Below, in pieces: positions 8,293-15,792 of a stretch of 22,357 nucleotides of DNA; position 1 is the stretch's first letter; the number at the start of each line of letters is the position of its first letter. Below the pieces are notes generated by a model. The model had not been told where the DNA came from, searched no databases, and worked only from the letters and a program-made list of their open reading frames with translations. The position numbers and the translations under genes are program-made. This DNA comes from BQJD01 sp965652415 (GTDB lineage: Bacteria; Pseudomonadota; Gammaproteobacteria; Arenicellales; CAJQKF01), in contig CBFGVH010000055.1 in NCBI GenBank assembly GCA_965652415.1, positions 1 through 22,357 on the forward strand, in the 5' to 3' direction.

Positions 8293-9096
8293 ATGTCATC
8301 CATGTCCAGTGCAACCCGCAGTGACAAGCGCCGAGGGCGAAGCCCGCGCGGCGTGCTGGCGGCCAAGCGGCCGCATCCGGTCCTCGGCGCCAGCCGGGTG
8401 CCGCGCTACCTGCAGCTCGCGGAGATCTTCCGCCAGCGCATCGCGCGCGGGGCGTGGAAGCCCGGCGACATGCTGCCGTCCATCGACATGCTCATGCAGG
8501 AGTTCTCGGTGGCGCGGGTGACCGTGCGCCAGGCCATGCGCCTGCTCACCGACGAGGGCCTCGTCTCGCCCCAGCGCGGCCGCGGCACGGTGGTCAACGA
8601 GCATCCGAAGTCGCAGCGCCACCTGCGCCTGCATACCACGCTCGCCGGCCTGGTGGACATGTACCGGGCCGACACCCCGGTGCTTACCAACCTCGAGGAG
8701 TCCGATGCCTGCCCCGAACTCGACGAGCAGGACGGCACGGCCGCCCCGGGATACTTTCACATGCGCCGCGTCCACGCCCGCGACGGCGTGAAATACTGCG
8801 TCAACTCGATGTACATCGACGAGCGCGTGTTCGCCATGAACCGGCGGCGCTTCCGCAAGGAGGTGGTGTTGCCGGTGCTGTTCTCGCTGCCGGGCGTCAC
8901 CATCGCGCGCGCACGCCAGACCATGCACATCACCCGCGCCGACGTCGAGGTCGCGGCCCTGCTCGACATTCCGGTGGGAGAACCCATGGCCGAGGTGCGC
9001 CGGGTCATGTCGGCGCCCGACGGCACCGTCATCTACGTCGCCGACGTCACCTATCGCGGGGACTACATCCACCTCGATATGGACCTCATCCCTTAA
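8293..9096 (+). CDS. GntR-family transcriptional regulator, HutC subfamily (UTRA ligand domain)
   Basis: A 267-residue regulator. The winged helix-turn-helix covers about residues 38-103, with the recognition part VARVTVRQAMRLLTDEGLVS and wing QRGRGTVV. The UTRA-type effector domain covers about 120-263, with conserved-looking GEPMAEVRRVM and YVADVTYRGDYIHLDMDL near the end. HutC-subfamily members usually sense a small metabolite related to the pathway they control, so the imported ester or its product is the likely signal. Residues 1-37 form an unusual basic, low-complexity extension ahead of the DNA-binding domain. ATG 8293 is used as start; ATG 8302 is an in-frame alternative and neither has a clear Shine-Dalgarno. 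The gene is divergent from the importer genes across the AT-rich inverted repeat. Confidence 0.93.
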   Translation: MSSMSSATRSDKRRGRSPRGVLAAKRPHPVLGASRVPRYLQLAEIFRQRIARGAWKPGDMLPSIDMLMQEFSVARVTVRQAMRLLTDEGLVSPQRGRGTVVNEHPKSQRHLRLHTTLAGLVDMYRADTPVLTNLEESDACPELDEQDGTAAPGYFHMRRVHARDGVKYCVNSMYIDERVFAMNRRRFRKEVVLPVLFSLPGVTIARARQTMHITRADVEVAALLDIPVGEPMAEVRRVMSAPDGTVIYVADVTYRGDYIHLDMDLIP

Positions 9097-9121
9097 CAGT
9101 CCCTCGAGCGTCAGGTATCAT
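9093..9121 (+). promoter_or_regulatory. Sigma70-like promoter of the sulfotransferase gene
   Basis: TTAACA (9093-9098) and TATCAT (9116-9121) are separated by 17 nt; each matches the consensus in five of six positions. The -35 box overlaps the TAA stop of the GntR gene. Transcription would begin near 9128, about 22 nt before the ATG at 9150. This suggests that the sulfotransferase is expressed independently of the regulator. Confidence 0.55.
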
Positions 9122-9149
9122 CCGCGCTCCCTGCCCGCGATAGCGCCCG

Positions 9150-9986
9150 ATGACTCCCGAGCCCCGCCGACCGCTGGTATTCTTTCACGCCGGCCTCGGC
9201 AAGGTCGCGTCGACCTACCTGCAAAAGCGCGTGTTCCCCGCGCTCGACGGCATCTGCTACATCCCCCGCGACCGCTTCCGCTCCCACTCGCGCATCGTCG
9301 CGCGGGCCGAACACGACCGATACCTGATCTCGCGCGAGTGCGGCAAGCGCCTTCAACCCCGGCTCGAGGAGATCCACCGGTTCTACCCGGATGCCCGGAT
9401 CCTGCTTTTCTTTCGCCGCCACGACGAGTGGATCGCGTCCCACTACCGACGCTACGTCAAGAACGGCGGCGTCCGCGATCTCGACGGCTACCTGGATCTG
9501 GACGGCGACGACGGCATCTGGACGCGGGACCAGCTCGAGTACATGCCGATGATCGAGCGGGTCAGGCAGCGTTTCGGCCGCGATCCCTTCGTGCTGACCT
9601 ACGACCGGTTGCGCGCGGACGGCGACGACTTCAACCGCCGGCTCGCCGATTACCTCGGCGCCACGATCGACCCGTCGCGCCTTCGCACCGAACCCGTTCA
9701 CGCCTCCTACGCGGTAGCGAGGCTCGCCCGACTCAGGCGCATCAACCGCCACCTCGGGCTCGCCGAACCGGAAATCGCCGGGCCGACGGGCGGTACGCGA
9801 GCCGGCCATCGCCGGCTGCGGCTCGCCCGCAGCTACCTGCTGCTGGGCGCCGCCGGACTGCTGAAGCCCGATCCCGATCCGCGCGAAGCGCTCACCCCGC
9901 GCGCGGTGCTCGAGAGAATCCGGGAATACTATGCCGACGACTGGCGCTCGGTCGTCGCCTTCGAGGCCGCACAGTTCGACGGCTGA
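9150..9986 (+). CDS. Sulfotransferase-family protein (PAPS-dependent type)
   Basis: A 278-residue protein with the two landmarks of the P-loop sulfotransferase fold. Near the N-terminus, HAGLGKVASTYLQ (13-25) follows a hydrophobic strand and matches the 5'-phosphosulfate loop, with Lys18 and Ser21. LLFFRRHDEWIASHYRRYV (85-103) matches the 3'-phosphate block, with Arg89/Arg90 and Ser97. Members transfer sulfate from PAPS to an alcohol or amine of a lipid, glycan or small molecule; the acceptor cannot be told here. There is no signal peptide or membrane span, so it is probably cytoplasmic. It follows the GntR gene on the same strand by 53 nt and has its own promoter. No Shine-Dalgarno is evident before ATG 9150. 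Its stop is 6 nt from the convergent stop of the GST gene. A sulfate-adding enzyme beside a sulfate-removing operon is noteworthy. Confidence 0.82.
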   Translation: MTPEPRRPLVFFHAGLGKVASTYLQKRVFPALDGICYIPRDRFRSHSRIVARAEHDRYLISRECGKRLQPRLEEIHRFYPDARILLFFRRHDEWIASHYRRYVKNGGVRDLDGYLDLDGDDGIWTRDQLEYMPMIERVRQRFGRDPFVLTYDRLRADGDDFNRRLADYLGATIDPSRLRTEPVHASYAVARLARLRRINRHLGLAEPEIAGPTGGTRAGHRRLRLARSYLLLGAAGLLKPDPDPREALTPRAVLERIREYYADDWRSVVAFEAAQFDG

Positions 9987-9992
9987 GCGCGC

Positions 9993-10640
9993 CTACTCCG
10001 ATTCGGCGATCACCCACTGCTCCACCTCGGCGGCGGCGCACCACTGGTTGATGGCGGGCGTGTCGAGCACCGCCTTCATGTAGTCGGCCAGCGCCCCGTC
10101 GAGCCGATGATCGAGAGTCCGGAACCGCATCAGCACCGGTGCGTAGAACGCGTCGGCCATGCCGAAGGCGCCGAACAGGAAGGGCCCGCCGCTGGCGGCG
10201 AGACAGTCGGCGAAGATCGACTCGATCCGGGAGATGTCGCGGCGGGCACCCGGCGACAGATCGCGCGGCCGGCGGCCGCGAATGTTCATCGGCGCCTCGC
10301 GCCGCAGGTCGGCGAACCCCGAGTGCATCTCTGCCGCGATGCTGCGCGCCCGCGCCCGCGCCGCCGCCTCGTCCGGCAGCAGGCCGGCCTCGGGGTGACG
10401 CTCGTTGAGATACTCGGCGATGGCCAGCGAATCCCATACGAGGATGTCGCCGTGGGACAGTATCGGCACCATGGGCGGCGCCGGGGCGAACGACGCCAGG
10501 CGGGCGGCGGTGTCGTCACGGTAGAGCGGAATCACCGTCTCGTCGAAGCCGATGCCCGCGTGGGTCATCATCACCCACGCACGCATGGACCATGACGAGT
10601 AGTTCTTGTTGCCGATGATCAGGCGGTAGCGGTCGGGCAT
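9993..10640 (-). CDS. Glutathione S-transferase-fold protein
   Basis: A 215-residue protein of usual GST length. The thioredoxin-like N-terminal domain (about 1-85) contains NKNYSSWSMRAW (11-22), where GST families of this type carry the catalytic Ser; the cis-Pro region VPIL (58-61); and the glutathione gamma-glutamyl contact in WDSLAIAEYL (Asp70, Ser71). The remainder is the all-helical C-terminal domain, with FLFGAFGMADAFYAPVL resembling the helix-6 capping region. The likely role is glutathione conjugation or glutathione-dependent reduction or isomerisation in the cytoplasm; the substrate is unknown. It starts at ATG 10640, 70 nt downstream of rapA on the same strand. It is convergent with the sulfotransferase gene and has no obvious functional tie to the sulfatase block. 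Confidence 0.9.
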   Translation of the reverse strand: MPDRYRLIIGNKNYSSWSMRAWVMMTHAGIGFDETVIPLYRDDTAARLASFAPAPPMVPILSHGDILVWDSLAIAEYLNERHPEAGLLPDEAAARARARSIAAEMHSGFADLRREAPMNIRGRRPRDLSPGARRDISRIESIFADCLAASGGPFLFGAFGMADAFYAPVLMRFRTLDHRLDGALADYMKAVLDTPAINQWCAAAEVEQWVIAESE

Positions 10641-10710
10641 GGCGGTTATCGATACCAGGGTGAAGGGAAACTTGCCGGGCGAATCATACCGCAGGCGGGA
10701 GCGCCGTCGT

Positions 10711-13587
10711 CTACAGCCCGATGATCACCCGAACCGCGTCCAGCCGCACTCTCGGCTCGCCGAGGGACATGCGCAATGCTTCGAGCAGGCGTTCGTGGTG
10801 GTCGATCTCCTCCTGGCGCACGTCCGGGTTGACGGACTTGAGGTAGCGCAGGCGGGCGAGTTCCTCCTGCAGGCGCTCGACTCCGGCGCGGCCGTGGGCG
10901 AGCAGCATGTGCCGGGCGCGCCCGGTGACGTCGTTGCGGGCCCGCTCGAGCACGGCCTTCAGCGCCGCACGCTTGATATCGATGATCTGGCGCGACGGCT
11001 TGTACTTCAGCGGCACCCACGAGCGGTTCACGACGTCGTGATCGATGCCGGGATCCAGGCGTATGCCGGTCTCGTCGTGAACCTCGCAGACCAGCAGCGG
11101 CGGCACGTAAGAGGCGAGTTCCGGTTCGGAGAACCTGGGTGCCTCGATCACGAACACACACTCGACCGCCAGGCGACCACGCGGCAGCGCATCGTGACGC
11201 ATGGCGCACAAAGTGGCGTTTCCCCGCTCGGTGTTCATGACGAGGTCGGACAGCCCCTGCACCAGCGGATGCTCCCAGGTGAGAAAGGCGAGGTCCTCGT
11301 TTTCCAGCGCCGTGCCACGATCGAACGTCGCCGCCAGTCCGGAGTCGGGCAGGCCCGGGACCGGCGTCAGCAGCCGTTCGCCCGGCGCCAGCAGCACGCT
11401 GCCCGGTCGGTAGGGTTCCATGCTGATGTCGTAGCAGGCGAGCGCGTGCTCAATCCATTCGCGCAGACTGCGATCGGCGTCGGCCCGCCTCGCCTCCTCG
11501 ACAAGCTCGTCGGCGCGCCGCAGCGGCCAGGATCGGTACTCCAGCAGACGGTCGCGCCCGGCGCGCATTTCCTCGGCGAGCTGTGCCGCGAGTTCGCGGG
11601 AGTGGTCCACCAGGCGGTCCATAGCGGCGCCGTCGCCGTCGAGCAGCGCCGCCGCGAGTCGCTCGCCGAGGCGTTCGCTCACGAGCTGGTTGACCGTGCC
11701 GACGCGCTCGAAGGCATCGAGTCCCTCGTGGTACCAGCGCACGAGGCGGGCCGTGACCGAGCCCTCGATGCACGGCACGTGCACACGTACCTCGTCGCGG
11801 CGGCCGATGCGGTCGAGCCGGCCGATGCGCTGTTCCAGCAGGTCCGGCACGAGGGGCACGTCGAACAGCACGAGGTGATCTGCGAACTGGAAATTTCTTC
11901 CCTCGCTGCCGATCTCCGAACACATGAGCGCCTGGCAGCCTTCCTCCGGATCGGCGAACCACGCCGCCGCGCGGTCTCGCTCGATCAGGCTCAGCCCCTC
12001 GTGAAACGCGGCGCAACGGATGCCGGCGCGGCGCTTGACGACCTCCGCCAGCGCGGTCGCCGTCACGGCACTGCCGGCGATGACCAGCGCCTTCTCACCC
12101 GGCCGACCCTTGAGCCAGCTCTCGAGCCACGCCACGCGCGGGTCGCTGCGCGACCACGCATCGGCGCCCTCGGCAGCGATCAACGTACGCTCCGGGTACA
12201 GGCGCGCATCGAGGTCCGGTGCCGACCGGGCGTCGGGCCACGGGTCGAGACGATGGAACTCGACACGTCGGGACGAGAACCCGCCGGTGGATGCGCGGGT
12301 GTTGCGGAACATGACGCGCCCGGTGCCGAAGCGATCCAGCAGGCGCTCGACGAGAAGGTCGCGGCTCGCGCGGTCGTCGTTGGCATCCGCCGTGACTGGC
12401 GGCGCTTCCAGGCCAAACCGCTCGAGCAGCAGCAGCTGCTCCGGACCCGGCTCGCCGTCGCCGGCCAGGACCTCGACGAGGTCCGCCACCGGCCCGAACT
12501 CGCGATGCTCGCGCTCGAGCCGGGCGGGATCGTGGTAGCGGTGCGGATCGAGCAGGCGCAGGCGCGAAAAGTGCCCGCAGATCCCGAGCTGGCTAGGTGT
12601 TCCGGTCAGCAGCAGCACGGCGGGGATGACCGCCGCCAGCTTCTCGGCCACGCGATACGCCTCGCCCGCCCGGCCGTCGCCCGGGTGCAGGTGATGCGCC
12701 TCGTCCACCACCAGCATGTCGAAGCGCGCGGCGGCGAGCTGGGCCACTCGCACCGGCTCGGCAAGCAGGAACTCGCGCGAAACCAGGACCAGCTGCTCCT
12801 CGGTGAAGGGGTTCGCCCCGTCCGTGGACCCGTCCGTGGACCCGGCCGTGTCGAACCCGTCGGCCGCGGCCGGGTCCATGGCCTCGCAACGGACGCTGTC
12901 GAACAGGCTGAAGCGCAGGTTGAAGCGCCGGATCATCTCCACCAGCCACTGGTGGACGAGGGACTCGGGGACGACCACCAGCACCCGGCGGATGCGCTCG
13001 GTGACGAGCTGGCAATGCACGATCATGCCCGCCTCGATGGTCTTGCCGAGCCCGACCTCGTCGGCTAGCAGCACACGCGGCGCATGCCGCCGCGACACTT
13101 CGCGGGCGACATGGAGCTGGTGACGAATGAGCGCCGTGCGACCGCCGACGAGTCCCCACAGGGGATCGGCAAAAAGGCGATGGCGGTTCGCCAGGGTGCC
13201 GTAGCGCAGCTTGAACCAGCGGTCCTCGTCGATGTGGCCATGCAGCAGCCGCTCGGCCGGCCGGTTGAACGACTGGTCCGGGGCGATGGCGGTCTCGGGC
13301 ACCTCGATGCGGCGGCCGTCGACGTCGGTGCCGGCGTAGACGAAGATGCCGTCGCGCTCGGCCACCGAGTCGATGGCGATGCGCGCGCCGTCGTCGATGC
13401 GCACCACGTCGCCCGCGGCGAAGCGAATGCGGGACAGCGGCGCCGACTCGAGGGCGAACACGTGATCGCGCAGGTCGTCGCCGAAGCGCAGGGTGACCGT
13501 GCGCCCCTCGGCGGCGATCACCATGCCGAGACCGAGCTCGGGCCGCGCATGATTGATCCAGCGCTGTCCGGCTTGAGCGGGATTCAT
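10711..13587 (-). CDS. rapA: RNA polymerase-associated ATPase RapA (HepA), SWI2/SNF2 family
   Basis: A 958-residue protein, close to the 968 residues of Escherichia coli RapA. RapA binds RNA polymerase and helps recycle it from post-termination complexes using ATP. N-terminal Tudor-like regions cover about 1-110. Helicase motif I is ADEVGLGKT (175-183), the DEAH box is VVDEAHHL (293-300), and motif VI is QRIGRLDRIGR. SLVHQWLVEMIRRFNLRFSLFD (from 209) is characteristic of RapA. It starts at ATG 13587, with a TATAAT box upstream. An oddity is a Gly/Ser/Thr/Asp-rich insertion at about 243-259 (GSTDGSTDG), encoded by a tandem 12-bp repeat, relative to my recollection of E. coli RapA. The GST gene follows after 70 nt on the same strand. 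Confidence 0.96.
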   Translation of the reverse strand: MNPAQAGQRWINHARPELGLGMVIAAEGRTVTLRFGDDLRDHVFALESAPLSRIRFAAGDVVRIDDGARIAIDSVAERDGIFVYAGTDVDGRRIEVPETAIAPDQSFNRPAERLLHGHIDEDRWFKLRYGTLANRHRLFADPLWGLVGGRTALIRHQLHVAREVSRRHAPRVLLADEVGLGKTIEAGMIVHCQLVTERIRRVLVVVPESLVHQWLVEMIRRFNLRFSLFDSVRCEAMDPAAADGFDTAGSTDGSTDGANPFTEEQLVLVSREFLLAEPVRVAQLAAARFDMLVVDEAHHLHPGDGRAGEAYRVAEKLAAVIPAVLLLTGTPSQLGICGHFSRLRLLDPHRYHDPARLEREHREFGPVADLVEVLAGDGEPGPEQLLLLERFGLEAPPVTADANDDRASRDLLVERLLDRFGTGRVMFRNTRASTGGFSSRRVEFHRLDPWPDARSAPDLDARLYPERTLIAAEGADAWSRSDPRVAWLESWLKGRPGEKALVIAGSAVTATALAEVVKRRAGIRCAAFHEGLSLIERDRAAAWFADPEEGCQALMCSEIGSEGRNFQFADHLVLFDVPLVPDLLEQRIGRLDRIGRRDEVRVHVPCIEGSVTARLVRWYHEGLDAFERVGTVNQLVSERLGERLAAALLDGDGAAMDRLVDHSRELAAQLAEEMRAGRDRLLEYRSWPLRRADELVEEARRADADRSLREWIEHALACYDISMEPYRPGSVLLAPGERLLTPVPGLPDSGLAATFDRGTALENEDLAFLTWEHPLVQGLSDLVMNTERGNATLCAMRHDALPRGRLAVECVFVIEAPRFSEPELASYVPPLLVCEVHDETGIRLDPGIDHDVVNRSWVPLKYKPSRQIIDIKRAALKAVLERARNDVTGRARHMLLAHGRAGVERLQEELARLRYLKSVNPDVRQEEIDHHERLLEALRMSLGEPRVRLDAVRVIIGL
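12817..12840. repeat. Tandem 12-bp duplication inside rapA
   Basis: The 12-mer CCCGTCCGTGGA occurs twice in direct succession (12817-12828 and 12829-12840). It keeps the reading frame and encodes a repeated Ser-Thr-Asp-Gly unit in RapA between motif I and the DEAH box. Slippage of this repeat would add or remove four residues without a frameshift. Confidence 0.85.
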
Positions 13588-13643
13588 CGGCAGGGGAACG
13601 GGCAGGCGTCGGCGGGGCGGGCGGCATCGATCATCGGCGGGCG

Positions 13644-13649
13644 ATTATA
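13644..13649 (-). promoter_or_regulatory. rapA: Consensus -10 box upstream of rapA
   Basis: A perfect TATAAT reads on the minus strand 57 nt before the rapA ATG, within a GC-rich gap. No good -35 box is seen at 16-18 nt. The transcript would start near 13637. The remaining 183-nt gap (13588-13770) also has an AAGGAG at 13697-13702 with no usable start codon after it; I see no gene there. Confidence 0.4.
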
Positions 13650-13770
13650 TACCGAGCTCGCCGCGTACCGCACCGACGTTGAAGCGCCACCACCTGAAGG
13701 AGTAACGTTACAGGCGGCGTCGCCCCTGCGAGGGCGTCCCTCCACGACAACGCAAGACCGTCACCATCAC

Positions 13771-14817
13771 ATGCAAACCATCGACCTTCGAAGCGACACG
13801 GTGACCATGCCCTCACAGGCCATGCTCGCCGCCATCCCCCGCGCCGAACTGGGCGACGATGTCTACGGCGGAGACCCCACCGTGCGCCGCCTGGAGCGAG
13901 TCATGGCCGACACCGTCGGCATGGAGGCGGGCCTGTTCGTCACCAGCGGCACACAGTCCAACCTCACCGCGCTGATGGCGCACCTCGAGCGCGGCGAGGA
14001 GTTCATCGTCGGCGACAAGTACCACGTGTTCCAGCACGAGGCGCTCGGTTCGGCGGTGCTGGGGTCGCTCGCACCGCATCCCTTGCCCACGCCAGCCGAC
14101 GGCCGCCTCACTCCCGAGGCGGTCGAAGCCGCTATTCGACCCGACGACATCCACTATCCGCCCACGCGCCTGCTGTGCCTGGAGAACACCTTCAACGGGG
14201 TTCCCATTCCGCTCGACCACCACGAACGGCTGACCGAGCTGGCGCGCAGGCGCGGACTCAAGGTTCACCTCGACGGCGCCCGGCTGTTCAACGCGGCGGT
14301 CGCGCTCGGCGTGGGCGTGCGCGAGCTTTGCCACGGAGTGGACTCGGTGTCGATCTGCCTGTCCAAGGGACTCGGCGCGCCCGTCGGCTCGGTGCTGTGC
14401 GGCGAGGCCGGGTTCATCGAGCGGGGACGGCGCATCCGCAAGATGCTCGGCGGGGGTCTGCGCCAGGCCGGCGTGCTCGCGGCATGCGGCCTGGTGGCGT
14501 TGGAGGAAGAAGTGCCGCGGCTGGCCGAGGACCACGCCAACGCCGCGCGGCTGGCGACCGGCCTCGGGGAGATCGAAGGGCTCGTGGTGGAACCGACCTC
14601 GGCCCTGACCAACATGGTGTTCATCACGCCGCACACCGGCGACCACGCGCGGCTGCGCGAACACCTCGCCGCACGCGGCATCCTGACTGGCGCCCAGGCA
14701 CCCACAATGCGGCTGGTGACCCATCGCGACGTCACGGCGGCCGACATCGATTTCGTGCTCGAGACCTTCGCCGATTTCTACGACTCGCCCGCCCGCAACG
14801 CGGCCGCCCCCGGCTGA
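13771..14817 (+). CDS. ltaE: Low-specificity L-threonine aldolase (PLP enzyme)
   Basis: A 348-residue fold-type I PLP enzyme that cleaves L-threonine or L-allo-threonine to glycine and acetaldehyde. The N-terminus IDLRSDTVTMPSQAML is the family hallmark. The PLP lysine is Lys199 in SICLSKGLGAP, Asp168 lies in VHLDGARLFN, and His85 stands where the active-site His of E. coli LtaE is found (His83). TSGTQSN (58-64) binds the phosphate. ATG 13771 is chosen because the homologous region begins two residues later. The frame remains open upstream to 13084 only as a shadow of rapA, and the gap has no other usable start. The ribosome-binding site is poor. It is convergent with the SCO1/SenC gene and divergent from rapA. 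Confidence 0.95.
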   Translation: MQTIDLRSDTVTMPSQAMLAAIPRAELGDDVYGGDPTVRRLERVMADTVGMEAGLFVTSGTQSNLTALMAHLERGEEFIVGDKYHVFQHEALGSAVLGSLAPHPLPTPADGRLTPEAVEAAIRPDDIHYPPTRLLCLENTFNGVPIPLDHHERLTELARRRGLKVHLDGARLFNAAVALGVGVRELCHGVDSVSICLSKGLGAPVGSVLCGEAGFIERGRRIRKMLGGGLRQAGVLAACGLVALEEEVPRLAEDHANAARLATGLGEIEGLVVEPTSALTNMVFITPHTGDHARLREHLAARGILTGAQAPTMRLVTHRDVTAADIDFVLETFADFYDSPARNAAAPG

Positions 14818-14844
14818 CCGCTGCCGGCGCGGGGCGCGCAGGGC

Positions 14845-15438
14845 TCAGGCGTCGTCCAGCGTGTCGCGGATGCGGTCGCGGTACTCGGAGACGTCGCTGC
14901 CGTGGGAAACGATGTGACGCACCACGCCGTCGGCCCCGATCACGAAGGTGTTGGAGTTGTGATCGATGGTGTAGCCCAGGGCGGAGTCGGGAAGTTCCAC
15001 TTTCTGGTGCAGGACTCCGTAGTTGCGCGCCACCTCGTCGATCGCGGCCCCGGCCCCCGTCAGACCGATGAACTTCTCGCCGAACGACGCTGCGTAGGCG
15101 CCCACGCGTTCGGGAGTGTCGCGCTCGGGGTCGAGCGAGACAAGCACCACGTTGACCCTGTCGCGCTCCCCGCGCGACAGTTCGGCGAGCGCGGCGCGGA
15201 CCTTGCCCAGGGTCGCCGGGCAGACGTCGGGACAGCTTGCGAAGCCGAAGTACAGGACGACGACGTCACCGCGAAAGTCGGACAGCGAGGTCGAACCATT
15301 CACCGAGTCCAGCGTGAATTCACCGCCGAAGCCGGGATACCCGGCGGTGTTCGACGGACCCTGCCGCCACATGCTCACCGACAATCCGGCGACGACGGCG
15401 GCGACGAGAACCAGGGCGAATGCGAATTTTTTCAGCAA
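14845..15438 (-). CDS. SCO1/SenC-family copper chaperone for cytochrome c oxidase
   Basis: A 197-residue protein with an N-terminal membrane anchor (about residues 4-21) and a periplasmic thioredoxin-like domain. The copper ligands are visible: Cys69 and Cys73 in the CPDVC motif and His160 in TIDHNSNTFVIG. Such proteins deliver copper to, or reduce, the CuA site of cytochrome c oxidase. The start is inferred as TTG at 15438, because GAGG lies 7 nt upstream and the membrane anchor begins immediately. The frame is open to 15777, but that upstream part has no protein-like features and crosses the promoter. A TATAAT box on the minus strand lies 49 nt upstream of the start. The gene is monocistronic as far as can be seen, with no oxidase genes nearby. 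Confidence 0.93.
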   Translation of the reverse strand: MLKKFAFALVLVAAVVAGLSVSMWRQGPSNTAGYPGFGGEFTLDSVNGSTSLSDFRGDVVVLYFGFASCPDVCPATLGKVRAALAELSRGERDRVNVVLVSLDPERDTPERVGAYAASFGEKFIGLTGAGAAIDEVARNYGVLHQKVELPDSALGYTIDHNSNTFVIGADGVVRHIVSHGSDVSEYRDRIRDTLDDA

Positions 15439-15486
15439 CGGTCGACCTCGTGAAGGCGAGAGTGAATGTCGGCAGGAAGGCCCCGG

Positions 15487-15492
15487 ATTATA
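15487..15492 (-). promoter_or_regulatory. Consensus -10 box upstream of the SCO1/SenC gene
   Basis: A perfect TATAAT reads on the minus strand 48 nt before the TTG start. The hexamer 17 nt further upstream is TTCTTC, a poor -35. Transcription would begin near 15480. This supports the short TTG-initiated protein over the longer open frame. Confidence 0.5.
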
Positions 15493-15538
15493 GTGCCCGC
15501 GCACCCGCCGAAGAAGGCGCACCGGGCCGACCGCCGTG

Positions 15539-15568
15539 TTGACACCATTTGGCGCAATCTGCAATGAT
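15539..15568 (+). promoter_or_regulatory. Sigma70-like promoter upstream of dapA
   Basis: A perfect TTGACA (15539-15544) is followed after 18 nt by AATGAT (15563-15568, four of six). A second -10-like box, TATACT (15595-15600), lies 26 nt further on, with a weak TCGCCA at 16-nt spacing. Either would start a transcript running toward the hairpin and T-run at 15700-15736 and, if read through, into dapA. Confidence 0.55.
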
Positions 15569-15606
15569 CCGGTCGCCATGCCCGCCCCCGCCGCTATACT
15601 GAAACG

Positions 15607-15736
15607 CCAGCTCGAACCGCTCAAACCGGCGGCGTGCAAACGCGGTCGATCATGACGGACAGGTAACGGCAGGCGCACGCTGGCAGCGAGTTCCATCGAC
15701 CCCCGGCCGGATACCACCCGCGCACGGGGGTTTTTT
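15607..15736 (+). ncRNA. Putative structured dapA leader or small RNA
   Basis: This is the main content of the 354-nt gap between the SCO1/SenC and dapA starts. It has no protein-like frame, lies between sigma70-like promoters and an intrinsic terminator, and has several complementary segments. GGTCGAT (15644-15650) pairs perfectly with ATCGACC (15695-15701). GCGTGC (15633-15638) can pair with GCACGC (15675-15680). CGCT/AGCG forms a small hairpin at 15678-15688. The right strand of the 7-bp helix overlaps the left arm of the terminator by two bases, so the two could compete, as in an attenuator. I recognise no known RNA family; it does not look like the lysine riboswitch. The 5' end is approximate. 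Confidence 0.35.
15700..15736 (+). terminator. Intrinsic terminator ahead of dapA
   Basis: CCCCCG (15700-15705) and CGGGGG (15725-15730) form a 6-bp stem with a 19-nt loop, immediately followed by six T (15731-15736). It points toward dapA and ends 56 nt before its ATG. It either ends a small RNA or attenuates dapA. The long loop makes it less than ideal. Confidence 0.6.
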
Positions 15737-15792
15737 AATGGCGACACCGCCAACCGTCGCGCCGAGGCCGCCAACACTCAAGAGGCAGACCC

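Noticed and set aside
10639..13068. An 809-codon plus-strand frame opposite rapA
   Set aside because: It is an antisense shadow of rapA; no domain or ribosome-binding site supports it.
15607..15736. Lysine riboswitch upstream of dapA
   Set aside because: The segment is shorter than the usual aptamer, and I find none of the purine-rich conserved junction elements expected of that family.
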